A stretch of 32,629 bases of DNA from an uncultured Bacilli bacterium (GTDB lineage Bacteria; Bacillota_I; Bacilli_A; RF39; UBA660): assembly GCA_910584305.1 (NCBI GenBank), contig CAJTZW010000016.1, positions 1 to 32,629 on the forward strand, written 5' to 3'. Below the pieces are notes generated by a model. It had not been told where the DNA came from. It worked only from the letters and a program-made list of their open reading frames with translations, and did not search any database. Both the position numbers and the translations under genes were made by a program. Below, in pieces: positions 1 to 7,730 of this stretch; positions within the stretch are counted from its first letter, which is position 1; every line of letters starts with the position of its first letter.

Positions 1-416
1 TTTAGGTGCTAGAAATATGAAAGATGAAACATTTCCAACAGGTGCTAACTGCAAATGAAATACTAATGTTTTTAAGAACGAATAGAAAAAGAGAAAATGA
101 TATTAGCCTATTAACTCCCATTAATGAGGACGCCCATGGAAATATAATGACCTTTGAACAGGTTTTAAAAGATGAAAAACCAATTGCAGAGGAAACTGTT
201 ATACAAAGAATCGAGTGTGAGGCAATCAGGGAATCTCTAGCGGAACTTTCAGACATTGAACAGGAAGTTATCAAATTGCGTTTTGGTTTTTACGATAATA
301 CCATATATAAACAAGAAGAAATTGCGAATATGTTTGGTTATTCACAATCGTATATTTCTAGAGTCATTAAAGGCGCATGCCCTAAAATTAGACAGAAATA
401 TTTACAAAAAATTTAG
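1..416 (+). pseudogene. Sporulation sigma factor (SigE/SigK type), frameshifted and cut by the window edge
   Basis: From position 24 one frame encodes 130 residues with the C-terminal half of a sporulation sigma-70 factor. NEILMFLR (residues 11-18) matches the conserved CIENEILM segment. The stretch with ISLLTPINEDAHGN matches the region-3 linker, and EQEVIKLRFGF followed by SQSYISR is the region-4 helix-turn-helix that reads the -35 box. The frame has a stop (TGA 18-20) just upstream. The neighbouring frame (2-52) reads ARNMKDETFPTGANC, which resembles the expected upstream sequence FATYA-RC. The two frames would join if about 5 nt had been lost near 52-54. The gene therefore looks like a longer sigma factor broken by a small deletion. 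SQSYISR favours SigE, and the downstream collagen-like genes fit SigK. SigE versus SigK is not settled. No intact N-terminal part is visible in this window. Confidence 0.72.
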
Positions 417-466
417 TCAGTTAACAAATACTATTAGATTCATAATTTCTATTTAGGTATGACATA

Positions 467-955
467 ATGACAAATGTTTTATCTCTAATGAAACAAAGTG
501 CTGATAAATATATTTTAAATTTTGTAATTTCAATAGGTCCAACTGGTTCACAAGGGAATCAAGGACCAACAGGACCGGCTACTTTAGAGGATGCAATATT
601 TGTCCAATATCATAATTCTTTCACACAAGGGCTATTAATACCTTTTAGTAATATTGTCGTACCCAGCAGTTCTTCCCTTTCTAGTATTAAAAATAATGAA
701 GTTGTAATCAATGAACCAGGCAACTATGAATATACACTTTGTGGTAATTTAAGCGGAAATACAATCATTAGTATTTAGACAATTGATGAGAAAGGAATTT
801 TAACGAATCTAGAAACAATCAATTGTCTTACAAAATCAATGATATTTTCCAAAACGAAAATTTCACAAGCTAAGACAATGCAAAGAATTCGTATTTTATT
901 TTGGCCAAACGAAACAAATGCAAATACTAGGCCTTTAAAATTTTTAATAAAGTGA
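467..955 (+). pseudogene. Collagen-like spore-surface protein, interrupted by an in-frame amber codon
   Basis: The first 103 codons encode YILNFVISIGPTG, a short Gly-X-Y stretch (GPTGSQGNQGPTGP), and the start of a BclA-type beta-rich C-terminal domain ending in NYEYTLCGNLSGN. A TAG codon at 776-778 stops translation. The same frame then stays open for another 58 codons to TGA at 953-955. That tail (IFSKTKISQ...) aligns with the tail of the intact paralogue at 1856-2356 (HFSETSLYE...). Restored length would be 162 codons, against 166 in the paralogue. This strongly suggests one gene with a nonsense mutation; TAG readthrough or a sequencing error are alternatives. The Shine-Dalgarno sequence is weak (TAGGTA, 7 nt before ATG). 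No signal peptide is present, as for BclA-type proteins deposited on spores. Confidence 0.75.
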
Positions 956-986
956 TTGCCTTTTTAAATAAAATCATAATTACTAC

Positions 987-1682
987 CTATACTTGATTAA
1001 AGGTAGATTCTATTCTTCTACGAAGTTTGGATATCAAATTACGAAAAGGCTTTGGCAATGATTTTTACTGTTGCCTCTTTTTAATGCATATAGCTTTATT
1101 CCTCTTTCTTGTTTTAATTCTTCACTTACTTGTCCAACATAGCCTTTATCTCCAAATAAAGTATCAATACTCATTTTATCTGATAATTCATACAGAGAAT
1201 CTCTATCAGCTACATTAGCCTTTGTTAATAGGTAATCTATTGGATTCCCATTTAAATCTGTAACTGTATGAACTTTCATTCCATAATAGGTTTCTTTTTT
1301 ACTGGCACAATAACCATAACTTGAATATTCTCGCAGTCTTTTTCCAAAATATGCTCTTCAAAACTTATTTACAATAAGCGGAAAACTATCTACTATTTTA
1401 CATTCACAATTTTCGTTTCTAGGCATCCTAGTACGAATCTTTTTTATAACTGTAAATAAGGAAGATACGAACCTATTAAATCTAGAACGGTCAACATAAT
1501 TTACAAGATCTGGATGATTTGCTTGTAAATATAAATACCCTGAGTTTTGTGATTTTCCTAGGCACTCTATTACTAATTGTATAAATATAATCTCAACATC
1601 GCTCATTTTTGCTTTATTCTTATTTTTTCACGTCCATTGGAACATTATCATTATACAATTCCCCTACGATTTTATAAATCAT
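987..1682 (-). pseudogene. IS982-family transposase, decayed remnant
   Basis: Reading the minus strand, three pieces reconstruct an IS982-family DDE transposase. The first piece (from ATG at 1682) is a short N-terminal stretch, separated by a frameshift near 1622 from the main frame. The main frame starts KMSDVEIIF and contains DRSRFNRF and VDSFPL, the usual IS982 N-terminal motifs. A TGA at 1358-1360 interrupts it, after which the same frame continues with ASKKETYYG, VHTVTDLNGNP and LFGDKGYVG, the catalytic-core signature. A second frameshift near 1050 moves the end (ISKLRRRIESTFNQV) to another frame, stopping at 987-989. Three lesions mean it cannot be active. Terminal inverted repeats could not be identified. 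It shows that the collagen island has been a target for mobile DNA. Confidence 0.8.
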
Positions 1683-1855
1683 TCAATTTGTTACCTCTTT
1701 ATTCTTTCAAATATAGGGTATCATAATTTGAGTGATTTTTCTATATTTATAAATCAACTAGCACAACGCGTAAATATATTATTTTATAATTGCCGTTTCC
1801 TTTATTTTTATTATACATAAAATATAATGAATAACTCATAATAGGAGGTGAATTT

Positions 1856-2356
1856 ATGAATAATGATGCACCAGAATATAAATTAAATTTTGTTCTTCCT
1901 TGTGGTGTTACAGGCCCAACAGGCCCAACGGGACCAGTGGATGCACAGGATATATGTTTTGCTAGTTATGCAGAAGCAAGATCAAGAGGTTATCTGAATA
2001 TTCAAAACAGCTTTTTATTACCTAAACAAAATGACACATATACACTTGGTGCCCAAGAAATAACAATACAAAAAAATGGAATATATGAAATTACTTTTTG
2101 TGGGATTTTAGAAGGTACCGGAACAGATCAAGACGCACGTTTATTACTAATTGATTCTGAAAATGGATCTGCAACTACATTACCCGATATGAGTGACAGA
2201 TTACCAGCAGGTAGTTCAATTTCACATTTTTCAGAAACTTCACTTTATGAAATAAAATTGGCACCTAGAAAATTAATAGTACAATTTGGATATTTTGGAA
2301 ATGGTAGCATAATTGCTTCTGCTGTGAATGTTATAATAAAAAGGTTAAGTGATTAA
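1856..2356 (+). CDS. Collagen-like spore-surface (exosporium-type) protein
   Basis: A 166-residue protein. Residues 1-15 carry YKLNFVLPCG, the N-terminal motif shared by all collagen-like genes here. A minimal collagen stretch follows (three G-P-T/V triplets, about residues 18-27). The rest is a roughly 135-residue beta-rich domain resembling the trimerising C-terminal head of BclA, with GIYEITFCG and a hydrophobic final strand (SAVNVIIKRL). There is no signal peptide or membrane segment, which fits assembly onto the spore from the mother cell. The start is fixed by a strong ribosome-binding site (AGGAGGTG, 5 nt upstream). CATAAAATA at 1816-1824 fits a sigma-K/sigma-E -10 box, but the expected AC -35 is missing, so the promoter is unsure. 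It is the intact paralogue of the broken gene at 467-955. Function as an exosporium component is inferred. Confidence 0.72.
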   Translation: MNNDAPEYKLNFVLPCGVTGPTGPTGPVDAQDICFASYAEARSRGYLNIQNSFLLPKQNDTYTLGAQEITIQKNGIYEITFCGILEGTGTDQDARLLLIDSENGSATTLPDMSDRLPAGSSISHFSETSLYEIKLAPRKLIVQFGYFGNGSIIASAVNVIIKRLSD

Positions 2357-2505
2357 ATATAGATTTCATATATAATATATACAATTTTAAAAAAAATTAA
2401 GTTGATTTCTATTTTAATTATTTCCAACCTCAAACATTTTTAAATAGAATATAGTAATAATAGGGAATGTTATATAAATAGATAACAAAATAGAAACGAT
2501 ATATT

Positions 2506-2624
2506 ATGAATTCTAGAAATTATATACTTGATTTTATAATATCCAAAGAGTCACAGGGTCATCCTCAACAGGTTTATCTTCTTATGATGGAGAATACAAT
2601 TATAATCCAAGTACAATAAATTGA
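2506..2624 (+). pseudogene. Remnant of a further collagen-like gene
   Basis: ATG at 2506 opens MNSRNYILDFIIS, a clear relative of the N-terminal motif YxLxFVxPxG of the neighbouring collagen-like proteins. After a one-base frame change near 2545 the other frame continues RVTGSSSTGLSSYDGEY and stops at 2622-2624; the original frame stops at 2617-2619. No C-terminal head domain remains. I read it as the decayed 5' end of another family member. Apart from this remnant and two terminator-like hairpins, nothing else is visible in the non-coding stretch 2357-2883. Confidence 0.5.
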
Positions 2625-2657
2625 ATTGCTGGCTACCAATAATACAAGTTTAATTAT

Positions 2658-2684
2658 AAAACAACCCTTTATCGTTGTTTTTTT
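2658..2684 (+). terminator. Rho-independent terminator-like hairpin
   Basis: AAAACAAC pairs with GTTGTTTT across an 8-nt loop and runs into a T tract on the plus strand. It sits after the collagen-gene remnant and would end plus-strand transcription from that side. Confidence 0.5.
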
Positions 2685-2800
2685 CTGTTAATTGTTCATT
2701 ATACAAAACATTTTTAATATAGATTATAAATGTTTTGTGTATTAACTGAATTATCTTATTATCTAATTTATGTCAACTTAAAATTACATGTCATTTGCTA

Positions 2801-2836
2801 AAAAAAGAAACAAAATTATTATCGTGTTTCTTTTTT
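2801..2836 (-). terminator. Terminator of the collagen-like operon
   Basis: A 12-bp perfect inverted repeat (AAAAAAGAAACA and TGTTTCTTTTTT) flanks a 12-nt loop. In the minus direction it ends in a U run, about 48 nt after the stop codon of the last collagen-like gene. Its symmetry means it could work on both strands. Confidence 0.65.
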
Positions 2837-2883
2837 AAAAGTTACTATTTACATATAATTTTGATACTTCTTGTTTGAAATTC

Positions 2884-3468
2884 TTAAGAACCTTGACGTC
2901 CTAAATATTCTACAACTATAGTTACTAATGGTGTACTAAAATATGATTGAGACATTATATTAGCTAAATCTGGAGAATTTAAGCATAATGCTTGATTACT
3001 TAAATTTTCTAAAATATAATGATCAGTAGTATTGACTACTGCAATAATTCCTTGTCCTACTAATTCTTCTGCAATATCATTTTGTGTCCAAGCACTTATT
3101 CCAATAAATACATCTCCGGTTTCTTCATTTTTAAAACCTATGGAAACAAAATCTTTAGTTGGATCAAATGAAGTCCCATTGTACTTAGAGTAGGCTGATA
3201 CTGTAAAAGTTATTTTATAATATCCAATTGCATTAAATTTGAGTGTATCTTCGGTTTCATTTAATTCTACCAAATTACTAATATCGAGTTCTTTATGATT
3301 AATTGGTAATTTTTCTTCTGATTCTACAGTAATTCCGGTTGGAGCTGTAACATCAGGAAAAGTAACCAAATAGGCTGAACGGGCTATGCCAGCTGGTCCT
3401 GTCGGACCCATTGGCCCTGTTGCACCACTAGGTAGAACAAAGTTTAATAAATAATCTGTATTTTTCAT
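2884..3468 (-). CDS. Collagen-like protein with BclA-type head domain
   Basis: A 194-residue protein, last of a three-gene minus-strand operon. The N-terminus has YLLNFVLPSG followed by a short collagen stretch (GATGPMGPTGPAG). Residues about 30-190 form a beta-rich head with alternating hydrophobic strands (GYYKITFTVSAYSKY and TPLVTIVVEYLG), as expected for the compact trimer-forming C-terminal domain of exosporium glycoprotein BclA. No signal peptide. It starts only 12 nt after the stop of the preceding gene, so it is probably cotranscribed from the sigma-K-type promoter at about 4061-4088. The collagen stretch is very short compared with BclA, so the head domain makes up most of the protein. 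Spore-surface location is inferred. Confidence 0.72.
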   Translation of the reverse strand: MKNTDYLLNFVLPSGATGPMGPTGPAGIARSAYLVTFPDVTAPTGITVESEEKLPINHKELDISNLVELNETEDTLKFNAIGYYKITFTVSAYSKYNGTSFDPTKDFVSIGFKNEETGDVFIGISAWTQNDIAEELVGQGIIAVVNTTDHYILENLSNQALCLNSPDLANIMSQSYFSTPLVTIVVEYLGRQGS

Positions 3469-3480
3469 TACTTTACCTTT

Positions 3481-3702
3481 TTATGGATTAACAACTTGAG
3501 TTATAGTAACTTCTGCATCTGAACCAGGTGCTCCAGTTGTAACATTACCTATTGTAATTTTAGGTGCTGGTCCTGTTGGCCCCGTTACTCCTTGAGGACC
3601 TTGAGGACCTGCAGCACCAGCGTCACCTTTAGGTCCGGCTGGGCCAGTTCCTCCTTGAGGTATTACAAAATCAAGTTGATAACTTGTAGTATCATTATTC
3701 AT
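3481..3702 (-). CDS. Short collagen-like protein
   Basis: A 73-residue protein with YQLDFVIPQG, then eleven or so Gly-X-Y triplets (GPAGPKGDAGAAGPQGPQG and on), then ITIGNVTTGAPGSDAEVTI. That last segment recurs at the end of the next gene upstream and resembles a module that, in long phage-tail and spore-surface collagens, precedes another FVIPxG-collagen unit. An ATG three codons upstream (3711) overlaps the GAAAGGA ribosome-binding site, so the internal ATG at 3702, about 8 nt from it, is preferred. It lacks a globular head, so it may act together with the headed protein encoded downstream. Function unknown beyond collagen-like structure. Confidence 0.66.
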   Translation of the reverse strand: MNNDTTSYQLDFVIPQGGTGPAGPKGDAGAAGPQGPQGVTGPTGPAPKITIGNVTTGAPGSDAEVTITQVVNP

Positions 3703-3732
3703 TTTTATCATCCTTTCATTAAAAATTATAAA

Positions 3733-4041
3733 TTATGATGGTGTAATTGTTACAGAAGCAGCTGAACCAGGTGCTCCAGTTGTAACACTACCTATTGAAA
3801 ATGTAGGGGAAGTTCCATTTAGTCCATCATTCCCCCTAGGACCTGTTGGCCCTGTTGCTCCTGTTGGCCCTGTTGGTCCAGTTGGTCCAGTTGGCCCTAT
3901 AGTTCCACCAGATGGTCCTGTTGGGCCAGTTGGCCCTGTTGGCCCTACTATTACTCCGATACATTCAGGCTTGCATTTAGAATCTCTTTTTATTTTTTCC
4001 ATTGCATTTTTTATTAAATCATTATTCCCACAACTTTTCAT
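3733..4041 (-). CDS. Collagen-like protein with Cys-bearing N-terminus
   Basis: A 102-residue protein, first gene of the minus-strand collagen operon. Residues 1-31 are a charged leader with three cysteines (KSCGNN and KCKPEC) that could form disulfide cross-links. Residues 33-75 are collagen-like, mostly GPT triplets, the threonine-rich kind that is O-glycosylated in BclA. The end, FSIGSVTTGAPGSAASVTI, repeats the module found in the next gene. It is the only family member here without the YxLxFVxPxG start. A ribosome-binding site AAAGGAG lies 6 nt before ATG. A sigma-K-type promoter lies 20-47 nt upstream. An exosporium or coat-filament role is inferred from structure and promoter. Confidence 0.7.
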   Translation of the reverse strand: MKSCGNNDLIKNAMEKIKRDSKCKPECIGVIVGPTGPTGPTGPSGGTIGPTGPTGPTGPTGATGPTGPRGNDGLNGTSPTFSIGSVTTGAPGSAASVTITPS

Positions 4042-4060
4042 GCCAATCTCCTTTCTAATT

Positions 4061-4088
4061 TATCTTATGGTATTCACAAAAAATGAGT
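4061..4088 (-). promoter_or_regulatory. Sigma-K-type sporulation promoter
   Basis: On the minus strand, AC (4088-4087), a 17-nt spacer, and CATAAGATA (4069-4061) match the sigma-K consensus AC-N16/17-CATANNNTA exactly. Transcription would begin near 4054, giving a short leader to the first collagen-like gene. Late mother-cell expression fits spore-surface collagens. Confidence 0.6.
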
Positions 4089-4331
4089 AATAATTATTGC
4101 CCCACATAAAAATAAAATTATTATTATTTTAATTCTGTACACTCTGTTCTAGTTTATGCATGATAGATCATAATGATAATCATGGTAAACAACGTTAAAA
4201 TCAATATCACCATAACTACCATAGGTGTTATTAATATTTAAATTTGTTTTATTTGTAAATGGCACTTTTAGTAAAGTGTTTTTTTGCTGTACTTCTTTGA
4301 AACAATAATTTAAATATTTACCAAAAGTATA

Positions 4332-4418
4332 CTAGTATAAATATCCTTGTAAATGTTTTGTTGAAAGCAATAAATGTATATAATCTGGCATAAGATGGCC
4401 CTCTTCTATTTTTATACC
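4332..4418 (-). pseudogene. Probable IS200/IS605-type TnpA fragment
   Basis: The minus strand reads IKIEEGHLMPDYIHLLLSTK before a stop at 4332-4334. GHLMPDYIHLLLS is close to the HUH-motif region of IS200-family Y1 transposases (typically GHLMPDHVHLLIS); the second His of the pair is kept. Nothing recognisable lies on either side. The rest of the gap 4042-4647 holds only the promoter at its right end, a terminator-like hairpin near 4620 and AT-rich sequence without a convincing gene. Confidence 0.5.
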
Positions 4419-4608
4419 CTTAACCCTCTACACAAATTTAATATTATTTTACTTAAGTGTTAAGCTTACTCACATATAATCATTATTTTTATCCTTTGAA
4501 ATAGAAAATGAAGATATTCAAACGTCTTTTAAACACTTGTATTATAAAATATTTTTAACACTTATCTTTATTTTTTATATATACCTAATTTCCCCCCATC
4601 TAAATATG

Positions 4609-4638
4609 AAAAAGGTATGGTTCCAGGCCATATCTTTT
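4609..4638 (-). terminator. Terminator of the hypothetical gene at 4648
   Basis: AAAAGGTATGG pairs with CCATATCTTTT (one G-U) around a short loop, followed by a U run in the minus direction, directly after the stop codon of the minus-strand gene. Confidence 0.65.
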
Positions 4639-4647
4639 CCTATTAAT

Positions 4648-5166
4648 TCACTTTAGTAATATTTTTATATCAGCATTACCATCACAAGAGTCTGTAACCG
4701 CCTTTATTGTTCTATCCTTATTCTGAATAGTTTCATTATAAAAAGTTCTTCCATATAAATCCATACGTTTTTTGAATTCTTCTATTTCGGACTCTAATTC
4801 TTCAATTTCACAAGAAACGCTTTTAGGGTCTAATTTCTGTTCTTTCATTATTATACTACATAATCCATATTGTTCTTGATTGGATCCATTGATACATAAT
4901 ACTTTGCCAGTATAATCTTTAGGACATTTCTCGGCATGAAAATTTAATGTTTCATTATTGTTAGTTAACGATAATTCAAATAATTCGATTAATTTTTCAG
5001 GATAAAAATTTCCAAAAACAAATCTTTTCCCATTATTTAAATCGTTATTCGACAGATTTATAATGCCCTCTACCCATCCATCACCATCTAATAATAGTTT
5101 ACCCTTAAACCACCTTCGTTTATCAAATCCATATATATAGCCATCAATTTCATTTATAGATTTCAT
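4648..5166 (-). CDS. Hypothetical protein
   Basis: A 172-residue soluble protein I do not recognise. Residues 1-120 look beta-rich (GYIYGFDKRRWFKGKLLLDG, GWVEGIINLS, RFVFGNFYPEKLIELFEL). Residues about 117-140 (EIEELESEIEEFKKRMDLYG) should be a short amphipathic helix or coiled coil, followed by a Cys-bearing tail. There is no signal peptide. The start has a strong ribosome-binding site (AGGGGGA, 8 nt upstream). It is monocistronic, with its own terminator, between the collagen island and a zincin gene. The AAGCPKD-like and SxCxI cysteines are too few for a clear metal site. Confidence 0.6.
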   Translation of the reverse strand: MKSINEIDGYIYGFDKRRWFKGKLLLDGDGWVEGIINLSNNDLNNGKRFVFGNFYPEKLIELFELSLTNNNETLNFHAEKCPKDYTGKVLCINGSNQEQYGLCSIIMKEQKLDPKSVSCEIEELESEIEEFKKRMDLYGRTFYNETIQNKDRTIKAVTDSCDGNADIKILLK

Positions 5167-5297
5167 AATTCATCCCCCTATACAATCATATGAATGAAAA
5201 AAATATATATGTGTATTCCCTTCCAACTGTTTTTCTAATATTAAAAAGGAGTTTCAAACATCATTTTTATTGTATGCTATATACTACACATTAGAAT

Positions 5298-6152
5298 CTA
5301 ATCTTTGGTTATATATTTCTTTACTTTTTCTATTTGAATACTTAGAGGTTCTTCATTATAACTTTCCAATAATTTTAAAGCAATCTCTGTTGTATGTATA
5401 ATTTGTCTTGCAAAAGAGTTTGTTTTTTGATAAAGGAGTTCATAAAAAACTGGAAGATCTTCTCCATAAATTATATTACTTTCTTTTATTTCTTCTTTCT
5501 TTAATAGCAATATATTATGAACCAATTCATGAATTGTAATGCATGCTGATAATTCATCTCTTACTCTTGGCAAAACAATTCCACCATTTTCATAAATCCC
5601 AAACATATCTATATTTTCTTGCGCATCAACATCTAACTGTTTTACTTTCTTCATTTCACTATCTAAAGTTTCCTCTGAATATACTTCTGTTTCTATCAAA
5701 AAATCAGTTACTCTGTCTAAATTAAAGCCCTTAGCATATAGTTTATATTTATCAATAGTATCTTTTCCTATATATTCTGGTTTATGTTTTGGTAAATAGA
5801 ATTTATAATCTAAATTCATACCTATAGCTGTCTCGAAATTCTCAAATAGCTCTTTTATATATGGATATCTAGATTCGTAACATTCTTGCAAACTATCCAA
5901 TATACGGTGGATATCTTCAGCATATAATTTTCTCTCATTTTTCAAAAGAAAATTATATATCTTTAACTCATTTCTTGGATTTTCTAAATACTCATTTACT
6001 TCATTTCTTAAAGTTTTTCTCATCTTTTCATTATCCTTAAATACCTTTTTGCTATAGATATAATCTACAAGATACGTTTTTCTTACACGCCAAATTTCTT
6101 CTAATACATCTCTATATTGTTCTAATATATATTTATATGTACTCTGTTTCAT
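5298..6152 (-). CDS. Putative HExxH zinc metallopeptidase (zincin), uncharacterised
   Basis: A 284-residue protein. The N-terminal 120 residues are helical and rich in charge. Residues near 205-245 carry ITIHELVHNILLL, a good HExxH zinc-binding active-site helix, followed about 20 residues later by DLPVFYELLY, whose Glu could be the third ligand of a gluzincin. This pattern is reminiscent of M3-like or related cytoplasmic peptidases, but the protein is much shorter than M3 oligopeptidases (about 550-600). No signal peptide or membrane helix. An ATG 11 codons upstream exists, but AAAGGAGA lies 9 nt before the ATG at 6152, which is therefore chosen. Substrate unknown; the peptidase call rests on the motif only. 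Confidence 0.6.
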   Translation of the reverse strand: MKQSTYKYILEQYRDVLEEIWRVRKTYLVDYIYSKKVFKDNEKMRKTLRNEVNEYLENPRNELKIYNFLLKNERKLYAEDIHRILDSLQECYESRYPYIKELFENFETAIGMNLDYKFYLPKHKPEYIGKDTIDKYKLYAKGFNLDRVTDFLIETEVYSEETLDSEMKKVKQLDVDAQENIDMFGIYENGGIVLPRVRDELSACITIHELVHNILLLKKEEIKESNIIYGEDLPVFYELLYQKTNSFARQIIHTTEIALKLLESYNEEPLSIQIEKVKKYITKD

Positions 6153-6352
6153 CTTGATACATCTCCTTTCCAGTTCATATTCCATATATTGTATACTAGA
6201 TATTGTTATTTTTCAATGATTCATTAATAATTCTTCTTTCACTGTTTACAAATATAATTTGGTGTTTTCCATCCATACATTTCTATAATCATTCATAAAA
6301 TACTTCCAATTAAAAAAATTTACCTAATTAACAGATATTATCAAATTAATAT

Positions 6353-6380
6353 TTGACATTTTAAGATAATATGTTATACT
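6353..6380 (+). promoter_or_regulatory. Vegetative (sigma-A) promoter of tRNA-Lys
   Basis: TTGACA (6353-6358), a 16-nt spacer, and TATACT (6375-6380), with TG one base upstream of the -10 box (extended -10). Transcription would start about 13 nt before the tRNA. Confidence 0.75.
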
Positions 6381-6399
6381 TAAATAGTCAATTAGTTTT

Positions 6400-6475
6400 G
6401 GACTGTTAGCTCAGTTGGTAGAGCAACTGACTCTTAATCAGTGGGTCTAGGGTTCGAATCCCTAACAGTCCACCA
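6400..6475 (+). tRNA. tRNA-Lys (anticodon CTT)
   Basis: A complete cloverleaf: acceptor GGACTGT pairs with ACAGTCC, D stem GCTC/GAGC, anticodon stem ACTGA/TCAGT around loop CTCTTAA, T arm TAGGG-TTCGAAT-CCCTA. The anticodon CTT reads AAG lysine codons. The 3' CCA is encoded (6473-6475). It has its own promoter and terminator, so it is a single-gene transcript. Confidence 0.95.
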
Positions 6476-6485
6476 GATGAATACC

Positions 6486-6513
6486 AAACTCGAACCTTTA
6501 TGTTTCGAGTTTT
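6486..6513 (+). terminator. Terminator after tRNA-Lys
   Basis: AAACTCGAA (6486-6494) pairs perfectly with TTCGAGTTT (6504-6512) around a 9-nt loop, followed by a short T run, 10 nt after the tRNA. Confidence 0.75.
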
Positions 6514-6612
6514 AATATGTCTAAATTTATGTTATAATAGCTATCAATTTCTAGTTGAATTGTGCCAATTTAGATACATACATTTGTAAAAAATGGTTTA
6601 AGGGGGATAATA

Positions 6613-7496
6613 ATGATAGAAAATTGCATTTTGGATAGTACTCAAATTTTTACAATAGAAGCAGACAGTTTACCCGTATTATCTAAAGATAAATATGATT
6701 ATTATGATAAATTAGCACAAGAGATGAGTGATGAAATGAGGGCCCCTAAAGAGTTACTTTTTGTGGCACCAGATTTTTCTTTATAGATCATTGGCATAAA
6801 ATAGATGGTAAATGGTATTTCTATAAAAGTGATGGATATGATTTTCATTTTATTAATGAATTACTGGGAGAAGTTATATCAGAATATTTTGGACTAGATA
6901 CAATCCATTATAAAGTTGCATCGTTAAGGGTGGCAAACAAAGAGCCAGAATATGGATTGATATCAGAAAACTTTTGTTCACCTAACTATATATACACAAG
7001 AACGTGGGATTATCATTTAAGTAGAGGAGATATTTTTGAATTGGATAAACTAATTGAAATTTGCGATAGTCTAGAGGAGTCTAAGAAGTTAATATCTGAT
7101 ATGAAAAAATTTGTTATTCGTGATTTTTATACTTCTCAATTAGATAGGAATGGTAATAATTTCTTATTTAAGCAGAGAAAAGATGGAAGTGACGGAAAAA
7201 GATTAGCTCCTTTATATGACTATGAAGATAGTTTTGAATCTATTAGCCCGGAGATTTATTCTAATCAAATATTATATTTAAATATGAAAAATCCTGAATT
7301 ACCTAAGTTTTTTAAAAAGGATTATGAATATCAAGAACATTTATGTAAAATTAGAGATGCAGATATGAATAAGTTTATAAAAACTGTTGAGGAAAGGCAT
7401 GGCATTCTAATCCCAAGTGATATAAAAGAATATTATAAGGAAAGTGATAAAGAAAAAAAGGAAATTATAAAAACTAATAAATTAGTTAAAGTATGA
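6613..7496 (+). pseudogene. HipA-like kinase gene, single frameshift
   Basis: ATG at 6613 has a good ribosome-binding site (AGGGGGATAAT) and encodes 57 residues ending LFVAPDFSL at TAG 6784-6786. Another frame continues without a break from about 6767 (FFFIDHWHKIDGKWYFYK) to 7496. Adding one base in a T5 run (6758-6762 or 6774-6778) joins them into a protein of about 294 residues. The long part contains FYTSQLDRNGNNFLF (Asp near 7143) and RLAPLYDYEDSF. These resemble the catalytic DRxxxN and metal-binding Asp motifs of HipA/CtkA-type Ser/Thr kinases, and KWYFYKSDG could hold the ATP-binding Lys. A GTG at 6930 has no ribosome-binding site and would lose the N-lobe. No HipB-like partner is adjacent. 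The kinase call is moderate, the frameshift firm. Confidence 0.6.
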
Positions 7497-7730
7497 AAAA
7501 CTAAATGAGAAGATAAGAAATTTAGTTGAACAATATTCTGTTATTTCATAATAAGTTAAACAGAAATTATTTTTAAATTATTTATTCTATCAAAAAGTTA
7601 TTGAATTTCTGTCTTTATGGATGATAATGGTAATGCAGGGTACTTCTCTATAAACAAAGGCCGTTCTACCTCTCTACTTTAATCTTAGTGAATATATCAT
7701 AATAATTCTAAAAAGCAATAGTTTACAACA

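Noticed and set aside
1..60. A skin-type prophage boundary inside sigK
   Set aside because: No recombinase or phage gene is in the window, and sigma-like residues appear to continue upstream in another frame. Kept only as an alternative in the findings.
1034..1279. A separate small gene on the minus strand
   Set aside because: It is the middle of the IS982 transposase, cut off by an in-frame TGA.
3733..4041. CRISPR or non-coding tandem repeat from the recurring GGNCC(A/T) pattern
   Set aside because: The repeat is the 9-nt codon pattern of Gly-Pro-Thr in a collagen-like protein with a proper start and ribosome-binding site.
4160..4330. A frame open upstream of the IS200 remnant stop (minus strand, reading ...NNTYGSYGDIDFNVV...)
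   Set aside because: No start codon or ribosome-binding site and no family resemblance; open by chance in AT-rich DNA or part of decayed sequence.
6930..7496. A complete 188-residue gene starting at GTG
   Set aside because: No ribosome-binding site, and the frame with kinase-like residues extends upstream past the GTG; better explained as part of a frameshifted longer gene.
7618..7683. A 21-codon ORF starting MDDNGNAGYF
   Set aside because: No ribosome-binding site, promoter or recognised peptide.
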